NCBI GenBank assembly: GCA_006538405.1
Contig: BJKQ01000008.1
Coordinates: 2,170,001 to 2,234,000 of the forward strand
DNA: 64,000 bases
DNA from: Hansfordia pulvinata
Lineage: Eukaryota; Ascomycota; Sordariomycetes; Xylariales
Direction of reading: 5' to 3'
The notes under the pieces were generated by a model. That model did no database searches. It had not been told where the DNA came from and saw nothing but the letters and a program-made list of their open reading frames with translations. The translations under genes were made by a program, and so were the position numbers. How positions within the stretch are numbered: position 1 is the first letter of the stretch; every line of letters begins with the position of its first letter. Positions 12,537 to 24,913 of the stretch are shown one piece after another.

Positions 12537-13451
12537 TGGGCTCGGATTCCCCTGCCTGGCTCACACGCTTTGGCTCCTCCTTCACACAATTCGCTCTCAT
12601 TGCTATTCCTGTGCAAAATTGTGACCGCCGCGGGGTCAGATGCTGCCGGCCGTTGCGACCTAAGTGGTCAGGCTCAAGCGCCGCCTTATCAACACTGTTC
12701 TGCTTCGCACGAGTGTCCCCGACGGAGGCAAGGGCTTCTATTAGATCTTAAAGCATAGGCCCAAAAGAAAGGAAAACACGCTCTATAGCCTTTAGACTTT
12801 CTGTGCAAGATTGAGCAGCCACATGATACGCGGGTCATGCCTTCAGATCCGGCCAAATGATACATCTTTCTAGCCGGAGGCATTCACACGATTTAGTCAA
12901 AACGCCAGATGTTTTTGCGGCCACGCGGCTCATTTGCATTCGGTCGAAAGGCTCAAGTGATGCTTGTTCTAACTCCCAGCACCGTCTCCATGTGAATGCG
13001 AGACAGATGCCATGGAACTCCCCTCAATTTCCCCGGATGTAACACTAGTATTGCTTGCTGAGGCCACCATGCTCCCCAACCCTACCCTGAATCTTTTCTG
13101 TATGTACATCTTTGCTCTAACGCTGTTGTGAATAAAAAACATTGAGCAACTAGCTCAACTCTTCTATGCCTCTATCGAGCACAGTCTATGCCTCTTTGAA
13201 CACCACCGAGGCGGGGGCCCTCCAGACCCGTACCAGCGACAGACTTTTGAATGTCAATCTGTTACAGGGAGGTAGGGTGTTGGGCGAAACCGGTACCCGG
13301 AAGTGAATGCTGACAGAGACCGGCCGTGCCATGCTGAAATGCCGAAAGCCTCGAGAGATGGCTTGCCGTCAAGGACAGATGTTGAAGACGCGTGCGGAAA
13401 TCAGACCTCCTGTGGCATTGAGCCTGACAAGGCTGAATTGACAGAGCCGGA
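12537..13451. other. Intergenic spacer with an AT-richer stretch
   Basis: From about 12650 to 13200 the base composition is less GC-rich than the surroundings. No coding exon, RNA gene or repeat was recognised. It covers the upstream side of the possible small gene and the 3' side of the ubiquitin protease, both on the minus strand. Confidence 0.4.
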
Positions 13452-16400
13452 TCACAGCCGGAGCTCATCATTCTTACTGATATGAATCTCGGCAGCTTCT
13501 TCAGACTTGCGTTCAGTCGCATCGCGACCGCCCGTGATTTCGTGCACGGTACTGTCCTGGTTCCACGCTATGTTGCCGCCGTCCGGCCCCAGGGTCCCCA
13601 TGTAGCTCGTCTGGGGCTCGCCGTCATATGCTGGTAGACCAGGCCCCGTCTGCCCTGACAATCTGTACTGCCCTGAACCTGGAATGCTCTGGCCGAGATC
13701 GGCATCAAGCTCGAACATGGAACTGGGTTCACGCTCCTCGCTGGAGCGGTCATGCTGTGCGACATCGGAAGCAGGACCGGAGCTGCCATCCTCAATGTTT
13801 GTGTGCTCCACGGTTGAGAAGCTCCAGGAGTTGGTGCCAGCCATGGGGTTGTTCTCAAAAGCCCGATACTTGGTTACGTCGGCCATGCCAACTCCTTCAT
13901 CAGGCTCGATACTTTGATGGATGTCGTCGTCATCAGCCTGAAAGACGGAATCAAAGTCCATGTCGAATTGCTGGCCCTGACCCTGCTGCCCGGTGCTCAT
14001 ACCCAGGGTACTACCACCAGGACCTTCGGCCTGGCGAGTAGCTCCTGCTCCTTGAAACGCGCTCGACGACCCAGCTTGGGAGGAGCCCTCGTCGAGACGC
14101 CCGCCTTCCCCCGAGCCGGGCAGCTCGTTATCAGACGGCTCGCCTTGAAATCGTTCTATGATCTCCTGAAAGTGAGGACCGCCCAGAGGGACGTCTGATC
14201 GCCGGCGGTAGAAGAGGAGGTACGCCGAAGAGTCGACGATGTTACCTGTGGCTTTTGACACGGATGAATCTGGCCAGTGTTAGTGAGTGTGCACTTGGTG
14301 GCTACCCGACAGCGGGGAAGTCGCGAAGCTTACCATTGTAGGTGTACCACTGCCCATCGACGAAGTTCTTCGCGTGTGCAGTGTAGTGGCCGCCTCCGAG
14401 CCCTCCCCAGTGGCAGTCAACGCCGATGAGGTCGTAGACCTCTTGTTTGCCATCCTCTTTGTGGAGGACTCTGTCGGTGATGTCCAAATTCTCGAGGGGG
14501 AAGTCCACGGTGACGTCGATCTTGTCTCTTCGCCATCCGCTGGAGCTAAAACGCTTCAAGTGAATGACGAGAATATCTGGTGTTTTCCACAGATCGAACT
14601 TCTTGTTTGCCCGCCTGTGTTCCTTGCAGCGCGGACAGTACCACTGATTGTTCTCGGACAAGATCTCATCGCGCTCAAACTCGTCCAGACATGACTCGAT
14701 CGAGATGCCATTCTTCTTACGATGAGATCTCGCGCTTTGGGCCTTGTCCAAACCGGGATCGCTGAGAATAGACTGCTCCTCCCACAGCTTGTCCCCGAGA
14801 AAGTCGATGTATGCGGCCTCGCTCCAGTCGACGATGATGGCCTCCTTGGGACGGATCAGGGCACCCCATTGGGGACGGAATCGCCACTCTCGTCCTCGTG
14901 ATCGGCTTCATCTGACATGCGCTGCATTTGTTGCTGATGCTGATGCTGATGCTGCTGGCGCAAGGCCTTCTTGTTGACTTTGCCGTACTTTTGTTGCCGA
15001 GGTTTAAACTTCTTCCGGCCGTTTTGTTGCTTTCTGTTCATCTTGGGAAGTTTCGGCTCCTTCAGCCGGTGAGGAATGGGCTTCGAAATCTCCTGGTCCT
15101 CGTCTTCCTCGCTCTCTTCTTGGGTCATGCGGGTCATGTTTGTCTCGGTCCCTTCACGCGACGTCTCATCCGAACTGTTAGAGTCGTTGGACGCAGCCCC
15201 ATTTGGACCCGAGTCAGACTGGTCCTCCGATGGCGTCGTCTCCGTGGGAGCACGAGAAGAAAGCCTGGGATAGTCTCTTTCCTCGTGGAACCCATTTTGT
15301 CCAGTGGGAATCCAAGCGCCTGACTCTGTGAAATAGGACAGCTCAAAGGCGTTCTGTAACTGCGGCGGCAAAAAAGCATCCGGGCTTATCCACGACGGCT
15401 TCTTGCGGTTGAATTGAGCAAGGCTGCAGATATAATTAGCATGTGAGTGGCTGATAAGGCAGATTTGAACTCACCGAGATCCTTTCCCAGCCGCTTGTGA
15501 AGCCGTGAGCTCACTGGCATCTCGCATCTGGACATCTACAATGTCGTCTTCTCCCAGTACAGAGCGCGCGGCGACTTGACCGTCAGTCGAGGAACCGTCC
15601 GAGCTGGTCGTGATCACCACGTCAGGGTCAGGTGTGGTGTCCGAATCAGAAGACTCCGGTGAGTCCAAAAACGCTGCGTGCTTGGAGATAGGGGCCAGTT
15701 GTGCGAGGATCTTGCGCCGTATAGCATCTTCGCTCTCGGCTTCTTTCCGTGAAACCATAATGAATGTCGGAGGACCAGAGACAACGGTCCGGCGCTTGCT
15801 CCCAAACTGCTGCTTCATAGGCCGCCTATGAAGGACAGGAACCAGCAAGCGTTCAGATGGATCTTCCACGCCATCCGAGTTCGATGGTTGGTCATCATCG
15901 AGCATCGACCTCACCGGTACGCCCGACTTCTGCGGCTTGGTTCCGCCGCAGTTCGTGGGAACAGATTCCAACTCGTAGAACCAGGCTTGGTCGTTGCCGG
16001 AAATCTCCTCTGACGCGACATTGAAGTCCGAGTACGTCTTATAGAATTTGTCTTTCCATTGCTCGGCACCAAAAATGCGGTCAGCAGGAACGCCAACCCG
16101 GGCCGAGATGAATTCTTTGACGCCCATGATGCTGCTGTGCTTGTCTACCTCAACACGTATGTCGATGGGCTTGTCGTGCAGTGGGAAGAACTTGACCGTG
16201 TGGTTCCACTTATTCTCAACGGCCAGCGGCAGTGTAAGATTGTTGAAGGGATCGAACGTGATGCTGATCTTATGGCACTCTGGACAGACCAAGGTGGACT
16301 TGTAGAGGCCAGTGAAGAGATCCGCGATGACGGAGTCGTCGCGCTTCTTGGTGATGTCCCAGACTTTCTCGGCCATCTCCTTGATAGCTTCGGGATCGTT

Positions 16401-18734
16401 GATCATGTCGTCTGTTGAATCGGGCTTCTCAATGTACGGCTTCTTTTTGATCCGGCTGAGATCCTCTTGCAGCCCGTCAAGGAGGAAACCAACAAACTCC
16501 TGAGAGTCCTGTTGGCCATAGCCGGAGAAGGAGGGAGCATACCGGCCAATGGTGTTTTTGAATTGGCGCGGGGTCACGGAGCTGGGCGCAGACTCCTTGT
16601 ACAGCTCTTCAAGAAGATGGGCGTAGGTAGCGGCAACATCGCCATTATGCGCCAGGACATTGTCCTTGTTGAGCTCCTTCTTCCACTCCTTAGCGAGGAA
16701 GTACTTGGTTAACTCCTCGACGCTCCGCACACACTGAAGTGCCGCGTTCATGTAGCACGTATTACCCAGGTTGGACAACCCCACACAGCCAATTGTTCTC
16801 CCGTTGCGCTGTGTTCTACCACGGGTGACGGGGCCCTGTGGCGCGGGGCTGGTCCGGGCACTTTTCGTGCCCCGGTCCTGAACAGCCAGACTGGTCGTAC
16901 TGCTTCGAGTGGGGAGGGTGGCAGATGCGCGAGAGGCTGAATAATTCGAGACAAATGTGTTTGACTCGATGTTTTCATCAATCACCAGAGACAAGTCATC
17001 AGTGAGCCCGCCGATCCCACCGCAAGTAATGTGGCCGTTGTAGTTGGGGTTGCCTGTGTGGTCTGGCTGCTCGACGAGGATGCGCTCCACGTCCTTTTCA
17101 AGGGCGAGGAACGACTGTACGTCCACCAGCAGGGCACTGAACGGGCCTTGGACTTCGCTGGCCAATGAGTCAGGCTCTGGTGATGCCGGAGGGGTTGGGC
17201 CGGCAGCGCCGATGGCCTCTGGCTTTTTGGGGACCTTCCAAAACCTGACTTTTTGGCTGAGGCTCACATTGGTGACCTTTTTGGCCTGCGCGAATACGGT
17301 CTGAAGTTTGGTACTGCGGCTGCGCGGCAGCTTGAAAGGGGCGGGATTTCGCGCCTTCAGGCCAGAGTCTATCGCGATGGGGCTGTTGGCGGACCAGAGC
17401 CGGTGCACTGTGTAAACGGGTGGGTGCAACTCGAACATAACGTTGGGCATGAACTCGTCATCTGACGTGTTGTGTGCAAAGCGCACGATCGGTTGCTGGT
17501 CTGCGTGCAGACCGGGCCATTGCATCAGGAGATTCCACGCCTCCTTGGGGAAAATCTCGAGCTGCGAGGTATCGCATCCAGGCTTCAGGCGAACGAAATT
17601 CTTCTTTGTGGGGCTCTCCACGCCGTTGCCGACGCATGGATCCCGAATGATTTCCAGTATGATGTCCGAATTGTCGACAGGATCGATACTGGATGGTTCG
17701 CTAATGTCAAGTTTGGACGAATTAATATCTGGCAGCACCTTATCAAGCCACTGCCTCGATACAATATAGCCCTCTTGGTTTTCTTCCAGTTCCGACGTGG
17801 CCATTTCTTTGACCAGAGTCCGGATGGACTTGATATGGGCCTCTACTGACTCCGGGCTAGCGAGAGTCAAAGTCATGGGCGTGTTCTGTGCCGCGGTGTC
17901 GTCTCGGCCCGAATCTTCGTGCGCCTCGGTGCCTTGTTGCGAACCATGTTGGGCACTGTGAGCGCCGTCGTCCGCATTGGGTGGAGAGAGGGGGCCGGAG
18001 ACCATGTCAACGTCGTGGCTCTCCGGGTCCTGAGGAATCTCGTCGGGATCCATACTGGAGGCACGTCGTTTGAGAGGCGAAGAGGCGCGGTCGGGGAACT
18101 CGGCAGCACCACCCATGATGACACGACGGTGGGCAGTGTTGGTGGGGGGAGATGAGGCCCGGTGAGCAGAGCCGGCGGGGGTGTGAGCGGTAGATGCGAT
18201 GGCAGAAGCTATATCGGCTGCTGGGGCGTCGGCACCACGGTCACCGTCGAGGGATAGCTCAGCATAAGCTCCGGAGGGGGAGCTGGCGGCAGAGGAGGCG
18301 TAGTCGGGATACGAGGTCGAGGCGGACAAAGACGAGTGCGTGGTCTGCAAGCGAGGAGGCAGACTAGAGGCGGGAGGGCCCGGGAGGGAGTCACCGCGCA
18401 GGTAGGCGGGAGCGGGTGAGGCGGCGTCCGAGTTGCAAGGGGTGTCGTCGGCAGAAGGACGGTCGGCGGCCGAGAAGGAGAGAGCGAGGGCGTCGGACTC
18501 GGGTTCGCACGAGTCGAGCGGACTGTCCGGAGAGGGGCTGCTGTCGGGAAGGGGGAACCGGGAGGTGGAGCGGGTGGCAATCTTTCTTTTCTTTGAAGAA
18601 GACGTCTTGGCGGCGAGCTGCGAGTGCAGCTCCGGGGGCCGTTGGGAACGGGTTCGTGGGAGAGGCGGGCGAGGTGGGCGAGGCGAGCGGTGGGATGGAT
18701 GAGAAGGGCGGGAGGTGGTGTTTACCTTGTGCGT
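13452..18734 (-). CDS. UBP12: Ubp12-like ubiquitin carboxyl-terminal hydrolase (DUSP + split USP domain)
   Basis: A cysteine protease that removes ubiquitin from proteins. On the minus strand the open frame runs from 18734, just below an in-frame TAG, to 15475, then exon 15423-14334, then 14269-13452. The N-terminal part is Ser/Pro-rich and basic. A DUSP-like region follows at about 17.8-17.4 kb. The USP Cys box (GLSNLGNTCYMNAALQC) lies at about 16.80-16.73 kb, with catalytic Cys454 if counted from the ATG at 18116. A CPEC pair near 16.27 kb and a CPRC pair near 14.63 kb make the zinc site. A long acidic and His/Gln-rich insert (15.3-14.9 kb) splits the USP domain. The His box GGHYTAHAK is near 14.39 kb, and YND, containing the last catalytic residue, is cut by the final intron. 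One base appears missing near 14864-14874. The first in-frame ATG is 18116, but similarity-like sequence continues upstream, so a 5' exon is probably missing and the start is uncertain. Confidence 0.88.
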
Positions 18735-21632
18735 CTACATGTACGGAGAATTATCGTGAGGGTGCCACCCGGGAAAGCTAAGCGGTAGTGGTGTGCATAG
18801 ATGGGGTTGCGGGATGGGCGTGCAGTGGGGGGTATGGATGAAGATGATGATGGACGAGTGGTGGAGGCCTTCTAAGACGGGCGTGGTGGTGTAAGTCCAG
18901 TGAAACTGGAGGCAAGAGTCTAACGTCGAAGCCGACTAGAGTCCGGACGCAGGTCTACGTACTCGCAGTAGGTACCTAGCTACACGGAAGCCGGCCGTGC
19001 GCGCATGTATCAGCAGGTTCTGGGTACCAGCAGGCAGTGCAGGACGCACACCCGCGTTGGGTGAGCAGTGGCAGCGGAGGGCAGTTTTAGCCAGGGGGGA
19101 GGAAGACGTCCGTGGCCAATGTGTGCTGCCGACGCATGGGCAAATCATCAGGTACATACCTATAGGCCGTCTGCGCCTGCAATTTGTAGCTGCCTCCCGT
19201 CACCTCTTCATCAGTCTGTTGGACTGACGGGTCGAGTCTGCCTGCCTGAAGCAGCCCGTGCTGTGCGGCGCGATGCTGGCGCGGCTGTGTTGCAGGCGCC
19301 CAGAAAACAAAACGGGTGCGAGTATGCACATCCATACGCGCGGTCTCCGTTTTTGGGACGGTGAGCAGGAAGGTCTACCTACATCTGCCGCAAGCCTTTG
19401 TAAATGTTTGGGCGGGTGCCCAAGATACGTGCCGGCCCGGATGGACATCCCACACAGTGAAGTAAATACAGCCATACCTAGGTACATATCAACATCATTT
19501 AGTAAGACGGGTGGGAGCAAGGCAGAAGTTCTGATCAAATGAAGTGCCGTATCTCCAGGTTTCTGTACATGGCCATGTCCCTAGGTAGGGACATCCAATG
19601 TAGGCGCCGCACCTAGGGCTGAGGGTGCGGGGTGCCTGACATCGACTAGGTACCTATGCGTGCATGAGTGTTTGCAGACTGATCGATATGGATGCAAAGC
19701 AAAGGTGAGATGGGAAAGGCTACTTGAAATGTAGCCCGGTTCCATTCTGCGACTGGAGAACGCACGCTTGGAAGCTCTGGATTTGCCGGTCGGCAAGGGG
19801 GCTGCGGGCGCCACGGGAGCCTGTAGGTGTCGCGTCTCAGCTTCTGTCCATCCGATGGGCGGTCGCACATCGGCGGTGATTTCGTCCAGTGTCGGTGCTC
19901 GCCTGCGGCCAAGTACCTGTACTGGCGCGAGACTCGGAAGTGGGACGCAGCCGAATGGCGGGAGTGGAGGGGATGGCTGCCGTTGACGTCGGTCGGATCT
20001 GAATGGGTGCGACCTCTACGCATGCACTGACTGGTTCCGTCTCCACTCGCAACCGACGTTCCAGCACCAAGAAACCCAGGCAGCGGGTAGCCACGCGCAC
20101 AAACGCACCAGCAGGTGCGGGGAGGTTGCACTGCACATGAGACGCACTCAGTATCTTAGGTAAGGTTGAGCCTGCTTTCTCATTCGACCCCGACTACATG
20201 GAGGTAGAATCCAGGTTCAGTTTCTCACGAACAACATCGAAGGCGGGTGTCATTGAATGCAATCAATCGCAGGGCCACGGGAAAGAGTACGAGTACTCGG
20301 CCAGCCCTGGTATCTGTCGCCATCCCTGCCGTCGCGCTGGTCCCTGGAGGGGTAACGTTGGTCAGGTACATGTGGCTCTGCCATGCATGCAAGTATCCCA
20401 AGGTGCCTACCACATTGCAGCACGCCTCACAGGTACGAGGCGATACGCAGTACTAGGATTAGAGACTTGACCGAACCAAATAACCATCCACCGCAATCCG
20501 CCCCAAGTTCAACCCAGTGACGACGGGACGGCGTAAAAGTACGAGTCTTCCTACTCGCGGGCTAGGGCTACGAGTACTTGCAGCCATGGCGAAAACAAGA
20601 CCGTCTCGCCTGTACTTGGACAGGCGCGCACATCCCTGCAATGGATGTTTTCGGCGAGTCGCTACCGGCCACCCGGGGCACCTAATAAGTCGGACCGTGT
20701 TGGATGGTTTCCAGCGTTGCGAACTCCAGGGTGTATGAACCGTGATCGTCGGACTGACCTCGCCCATGACGCACGTCTCTCCCATTGAGCAGCAGGGGCA
20801 CAGACAGGCAGGTTCTCGTACGGGGTATAACGAAGCCGTGAATCCGAGAGGTGCCTGATTGTTGAGGGGGAGGGGGATATCAGCATCCTAATAGGAAAAC
20901 TCGCCCCCTGCAAGAGCCGAGCTCGCTCGTGGAAGGCCCCGCATCGCCCCTCTACGAATACGCCCTAAAGACGCGGCGCTCTGGCTTCACCGACTATCGC
21001 GCAGGCAAAGCGAAGAAGAGTCCGATGGAGCAGGGGGGGGGTGCCAAATAAGAGGCCAGGGCGGGGGGATAATCAGCAAGAAAAAAAAATTGAGATCGCG
21101 ATGCATTGGAGGGGCACGACAGTGACCATCCGGCATCGAGGCGACCCGCTCCTTTGCAAAAACCCTTTTCCATGCCCCGTTTACAAGTAACCCCGCGAGT
21201 CCTCTCAAGTCCCTTGATATTAGGGCTGCCGGTCTCGAATCGTTCCAACGAGAGATCGTTTGTACGCCCAGAAGAAGATTGATCGTGAAGCCCCTCCCCG
21301 GTGTTCCACACCTCCACATACGTGCACGGGAATATTTCATATTGCACTCGGATACCCCCAAATAATGGCCACACGCTCTTCACTTGATCCTTGCCGCACA
21401 ACACGGTCACAGCTTACATTTTAGGGAGTCAAAACTCGCATTGTGCCTTCATACTACATCCCGCTTCTACAGCTGGCCAACCCACCCGAAAAACGCCTAC
21501 GCCCCTCGGTATGCCTGCCACCACAACAATACTCTTTGGCAATGTGCATTTCGTTTCCAATGCAAACTCCCCACTGCCATCCACCCATTGATCTGTATCT
21601 TGGTTCTTCGAGAATGCGCACGGTTTGCTCCT
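18735..21632. other. Gene-free interval upstream of the ubiquitin protease
   Basis: No domain-bearing frame was found in 2.9 kb. It should contain the promoter and any missing first exon of the Ubp12-like gene, and the 3' UTR of the M16 peptidase. Two exact 8-mers of the dispersed family occur at 20288 and 20569. Confidence 0.45.
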
Positions 21633-24600
21633 TTATAGTTTCGAGTCGAAATCTTCAAACTCGCTCAAGTCGCGGACTGGCCTTGCTCCAGCGCTGGCCA
21701 TGAGCCTGGCTTTAAAGTCGCGCACATCCTCGATCAGAACCTGTTCCGAACCGTTGCTCACTACAGTTTCATTGTTGCCATTGCTGATGTCTGCGAGCGC
21801 GTCTTGCTTCGTGCTTTGGGCCACAAGGTCTACCAGCAGCTTGGCGCGTTGCGTGGAGCTAGGCGAGATGTATGTTGCGTAAAAGTCAATCATATCCTGC
21901 TTGGTCAAGGTTTTAACCTTGTTCGCGTCCTCTCGGGCTGAGCATCGACCCAGATTAGCTATGTTCCGCAAATGAGCAGGAGGAATCAGGACGTGCTGGG
22001 TGCTTACCTGCGTCAAAATCGTAGTATTCGTTGTTGATGTGACCCCAATGTCTACTGGTCTCTTGTCCAAGGTTCTTGAGCTTCTCAAGGCGCTTGTTGA
22101 CCACACTCCTCTTGTGACCCTCGAACTCGTCGTCGCTCATGTCAGCGAGGACAGCAGCCTGCGCGACTAGGAAAGAATCGATACGTGAGTCCAGGTAAGA
22201 GCCTGGTTTCTCACTCTGGATGATAAAGCGGAAACCGTACGTCGTAGTGCTGCCTCGGACGCCACTGAAGACCACATATCCCAGCTGCTCCTTCGTGCGC
22301 AATTGATCGAAGGCTGGCTCATGGAGGATCTGGTCCAACAGCTGTGTCTTGGCCCGCACAGCTCGGTCGCCCTTGTCACCAATCTGCAAGTAGTATTCAA
22401 CACAGTGGTTCACGTTGGCTGGATCCTTCAGGGTTTTTTTGTAGAGGAAGTTGGCACCGCCTGGCAAAACCAACGATCTCAGGATTGGCCGTTGCTCCTT
22501 GGGAAGCATTCTTGGGTTCAGCTTGGCCTCAATCATGTCGGTAAGCTTCAACGCGTCTTCTTTGTAGAGGTTACCGTGCACGTAGGCCTCTATGTGTAGC
22601 TGCGACAGAAGCTGCTTGCTGAACTCCCGGACAGCGTTTGCCGACACCTTGGGCAATTCGGCTGAGTAGTGCTCCACGAGGAAGTCGTGTTCCGAGGTCA
22701 GCCAGGACAAATAGTCCCCGACCTGAGCGTATGGTTGTTGAAGCTCCCAGTTCTGGTAGGCTCGGATCAGTCGGTCCTGTACGATTTCGAATCTGTCGTC
22801 CTTGATGTCGAGATCGCGCATGGTGATGAGAACTTGCTCCAGCAGGACCGGAAGCTTGTCATTGTAGCCTGACACATGAATGAACAGGCCGTCGGCGTCG
22901 AGGGATACAGAGTACTGCAACCCTGCCAGCTCGGCATCATAGGAGTACTCCTCCAGAGCATCTCTCACGAGATCCGTGAAAATCCGGCCCTTGACGGCAT
23001 TTTCAGCCGAGGCGTACACAATGGGGCTGTTGCAGGTGACGATGAGGTTGGCCTTTGGCACCCAGAAGGTGTCATCTTTCTTGAACCAGGTGCGCGCAAT
23101 ATCGTCATTCCGCACCACTCTTGGTGCAACCGAGGGCTCCTTGACGTCTTTCTTCTCAACCTCGAGTTTGGTGGGAATGAATTGGTTCCGGTGCGGCAGG
23201 TACAACTCAGAGAGGCGGTCTCCTGCACTGCTCTCCATCGTCTTCACAAGTTCGTCCAGGAAATCCTGAGGGATGGGCTCATGCTTGTACTCCGTTCCGT
23301 ACCACTTCTCTTTCTGATCCCACTCGCCGGGGAACTCTCTTGATACCATTGTGATTCTGAAGTTGTCCGGTCGAATCAGGTCCAATGCCTCGGAAATGAT
23401 TTTCGGGTCGAATTTCCTGAGACGGCCGTTTCCACTCAACAGCCACTCACGGGGCAGGGGCTTCTGCATCAGCGCACTCGTCTTGCTGGTGAAGCGGCTG
23501 GCAGGGGTCTTCTGCTTGAACTTGAAGTCCACCTCAGCCATGCCCTTTTGTTCGTCGAAAATCCACTCGTACGGTGGGTTCTCCCTCAAGAGGGAAATGT
23601 ATTGGAAAAAGACCTTTACAATCTCCTTGTAGTGTTTCAACCCCTGCAGACCATGTAAGTACGAGTTCAACCCAGAGCCGGCTAGGCAAGTTTCCTTAGC
23701 TGCTTACCTCTTTTGTCAACCGGATTGAGCAATCGAAGATGCCAGGGGAGCCTGGGCATATACCGTAGGCCCCGGCGCTGAGGGTGTTGGCCCAGCCTTT
23801 CGACTTAATATACGCCATAATGCTGCCCGGGCCTTCGTGGCCGATCAGATGGCTGATATAACGGCCGGGCTGCGAGTCGTGAAGAACTTCTTCGTCAAGG
23901 AACGGGAAAACCAGGCTGATTTCCCTGCTGTCCATGACAGGCTTGGCGAAAGTCTGCGTGCAGAGATGTTCCTTGTCCAGAGGGACTTGATCCTCCACCG
24001 GTTTTGAGGTAAGTTCTTGTTGGGGATGTCTGAAAACAACTCGGCCACCCACCGCTGCAAGAGATCCAGAGATTCTCGCCCAACGACGCACAGCTTCATT
24101 CGATTCGCAGAGTAGTGCTTGCTGTGGAACTCGATGAATTTTGCGCGCACATCGATTCCTTCACCCTCGGGTTTGGTCTTGAGCACCTCAAAGTTGCCGG
24201 TTGAAAAGTGACAGTATGGATGGTTGGGGTTTGAGAGGCTTTTCTCAAGCTGGGTCAAACGCCAAGTGTCGCTCTGCAAATTCTTCTTGTTCTCCGAGTC
24301 GACGGCGCGAAGCTCACGTTCTAGCGTCGAATCGAGGAACAAAGGCTCGATGAAGAACTGCGCGAATCGATCCAACCCACCATACAGAGGAGACGGGTTC
24401 GACTCGGTGGGCTCCTCATCGTTGCTGGGCCTCGCTGCAATGTCGAAGAAGAAGTTGGTTGAGGTCGCAGCAGTGTATGCATTCGAGCTTCCTGAGTGCG
24501 CGGAGAGATAAGAGCTGTAGGCGTTCTCTATCGGGTACTTCTTGGTGCCCATGAACAGAAGCTGAATGGCGCAGATGTTAGCAGGCGTCCAAAGTAGCGG

Positions 24601-24913
24601 CGGAGAGGGCGGAGAGGGCGGAGAGGGCGGAGAGGGAAGAACATACATGTTCTACAGCATGGGCCATGCCCGGCATGTCGTCCTCATCGCTGAAGTTGCC
24701 CACATTGACGTCCAAAGAGGCGCTGGCCTTGTCGCTATCCGGGTCGTGCACCAGTAACGCCTCGAGATTATTCGATAGGCGGACGACACGGTATGTCCGG
24801 TCATCTAGCGAAGGAGTTTCGAGCTGGTCTGTGACGAGCTCGACAGGCTTCTGCCAGTGTGCGGCCGTCTCGGAAAGCGAGGCTCTCGCGTCGACCAGTC
24901 TGGCGGGACTCAT
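21633..24913 (-). CDS. STE23: Insulin-degrading-enzyme-like M16A zinc metallopeptidase
   Basis: An inverzincin that cleaves short peptides; relatives act in a-factor maturation in yeast and in peptide clearance. Four exons (24913-24647, 24561-23708, 23643-22008, 21937-21633) give about 1020 residues, the usual size, once one missing base near 23990-24003 is allowed for. The HxxEH zinc motif is HAVEH at the very end of exon 1; LLFMGTKKYP starts exon 2. The downstream zinc-ligand glutamate lies in RAVDSENKKNL. Conserved IDE blocks follow: HLIGHEGPGS, LTKEGLKHYKE and WIFDEQ. Intron 1 carries a 9-bp minisatellite. The frame is also open upstream to an ATG at 25258, which would add 115 Arg/Ser-rich residues resembling a mitochondrial presequence; I chose 24913 because fungal homologues begin at MSPA-like sequence. 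Family is certain; the start and organelle are not. Confidence 0.92.
24598..24638. repeat. 9-bp minisatellite (CGGAGAGGG)n inside intron 1 of the M16 peptidase
   Basis: Four tandem perfect copies of CGGAGAGGG plus a partial copy fill about half of the 85-nt intron immediately after the zinc-binding motif codons. Read on the coding strand the unit is CCCTCTCCG, so the array also makes a pyrimidine-rich tract inside the intron. Confidence 0.9.
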
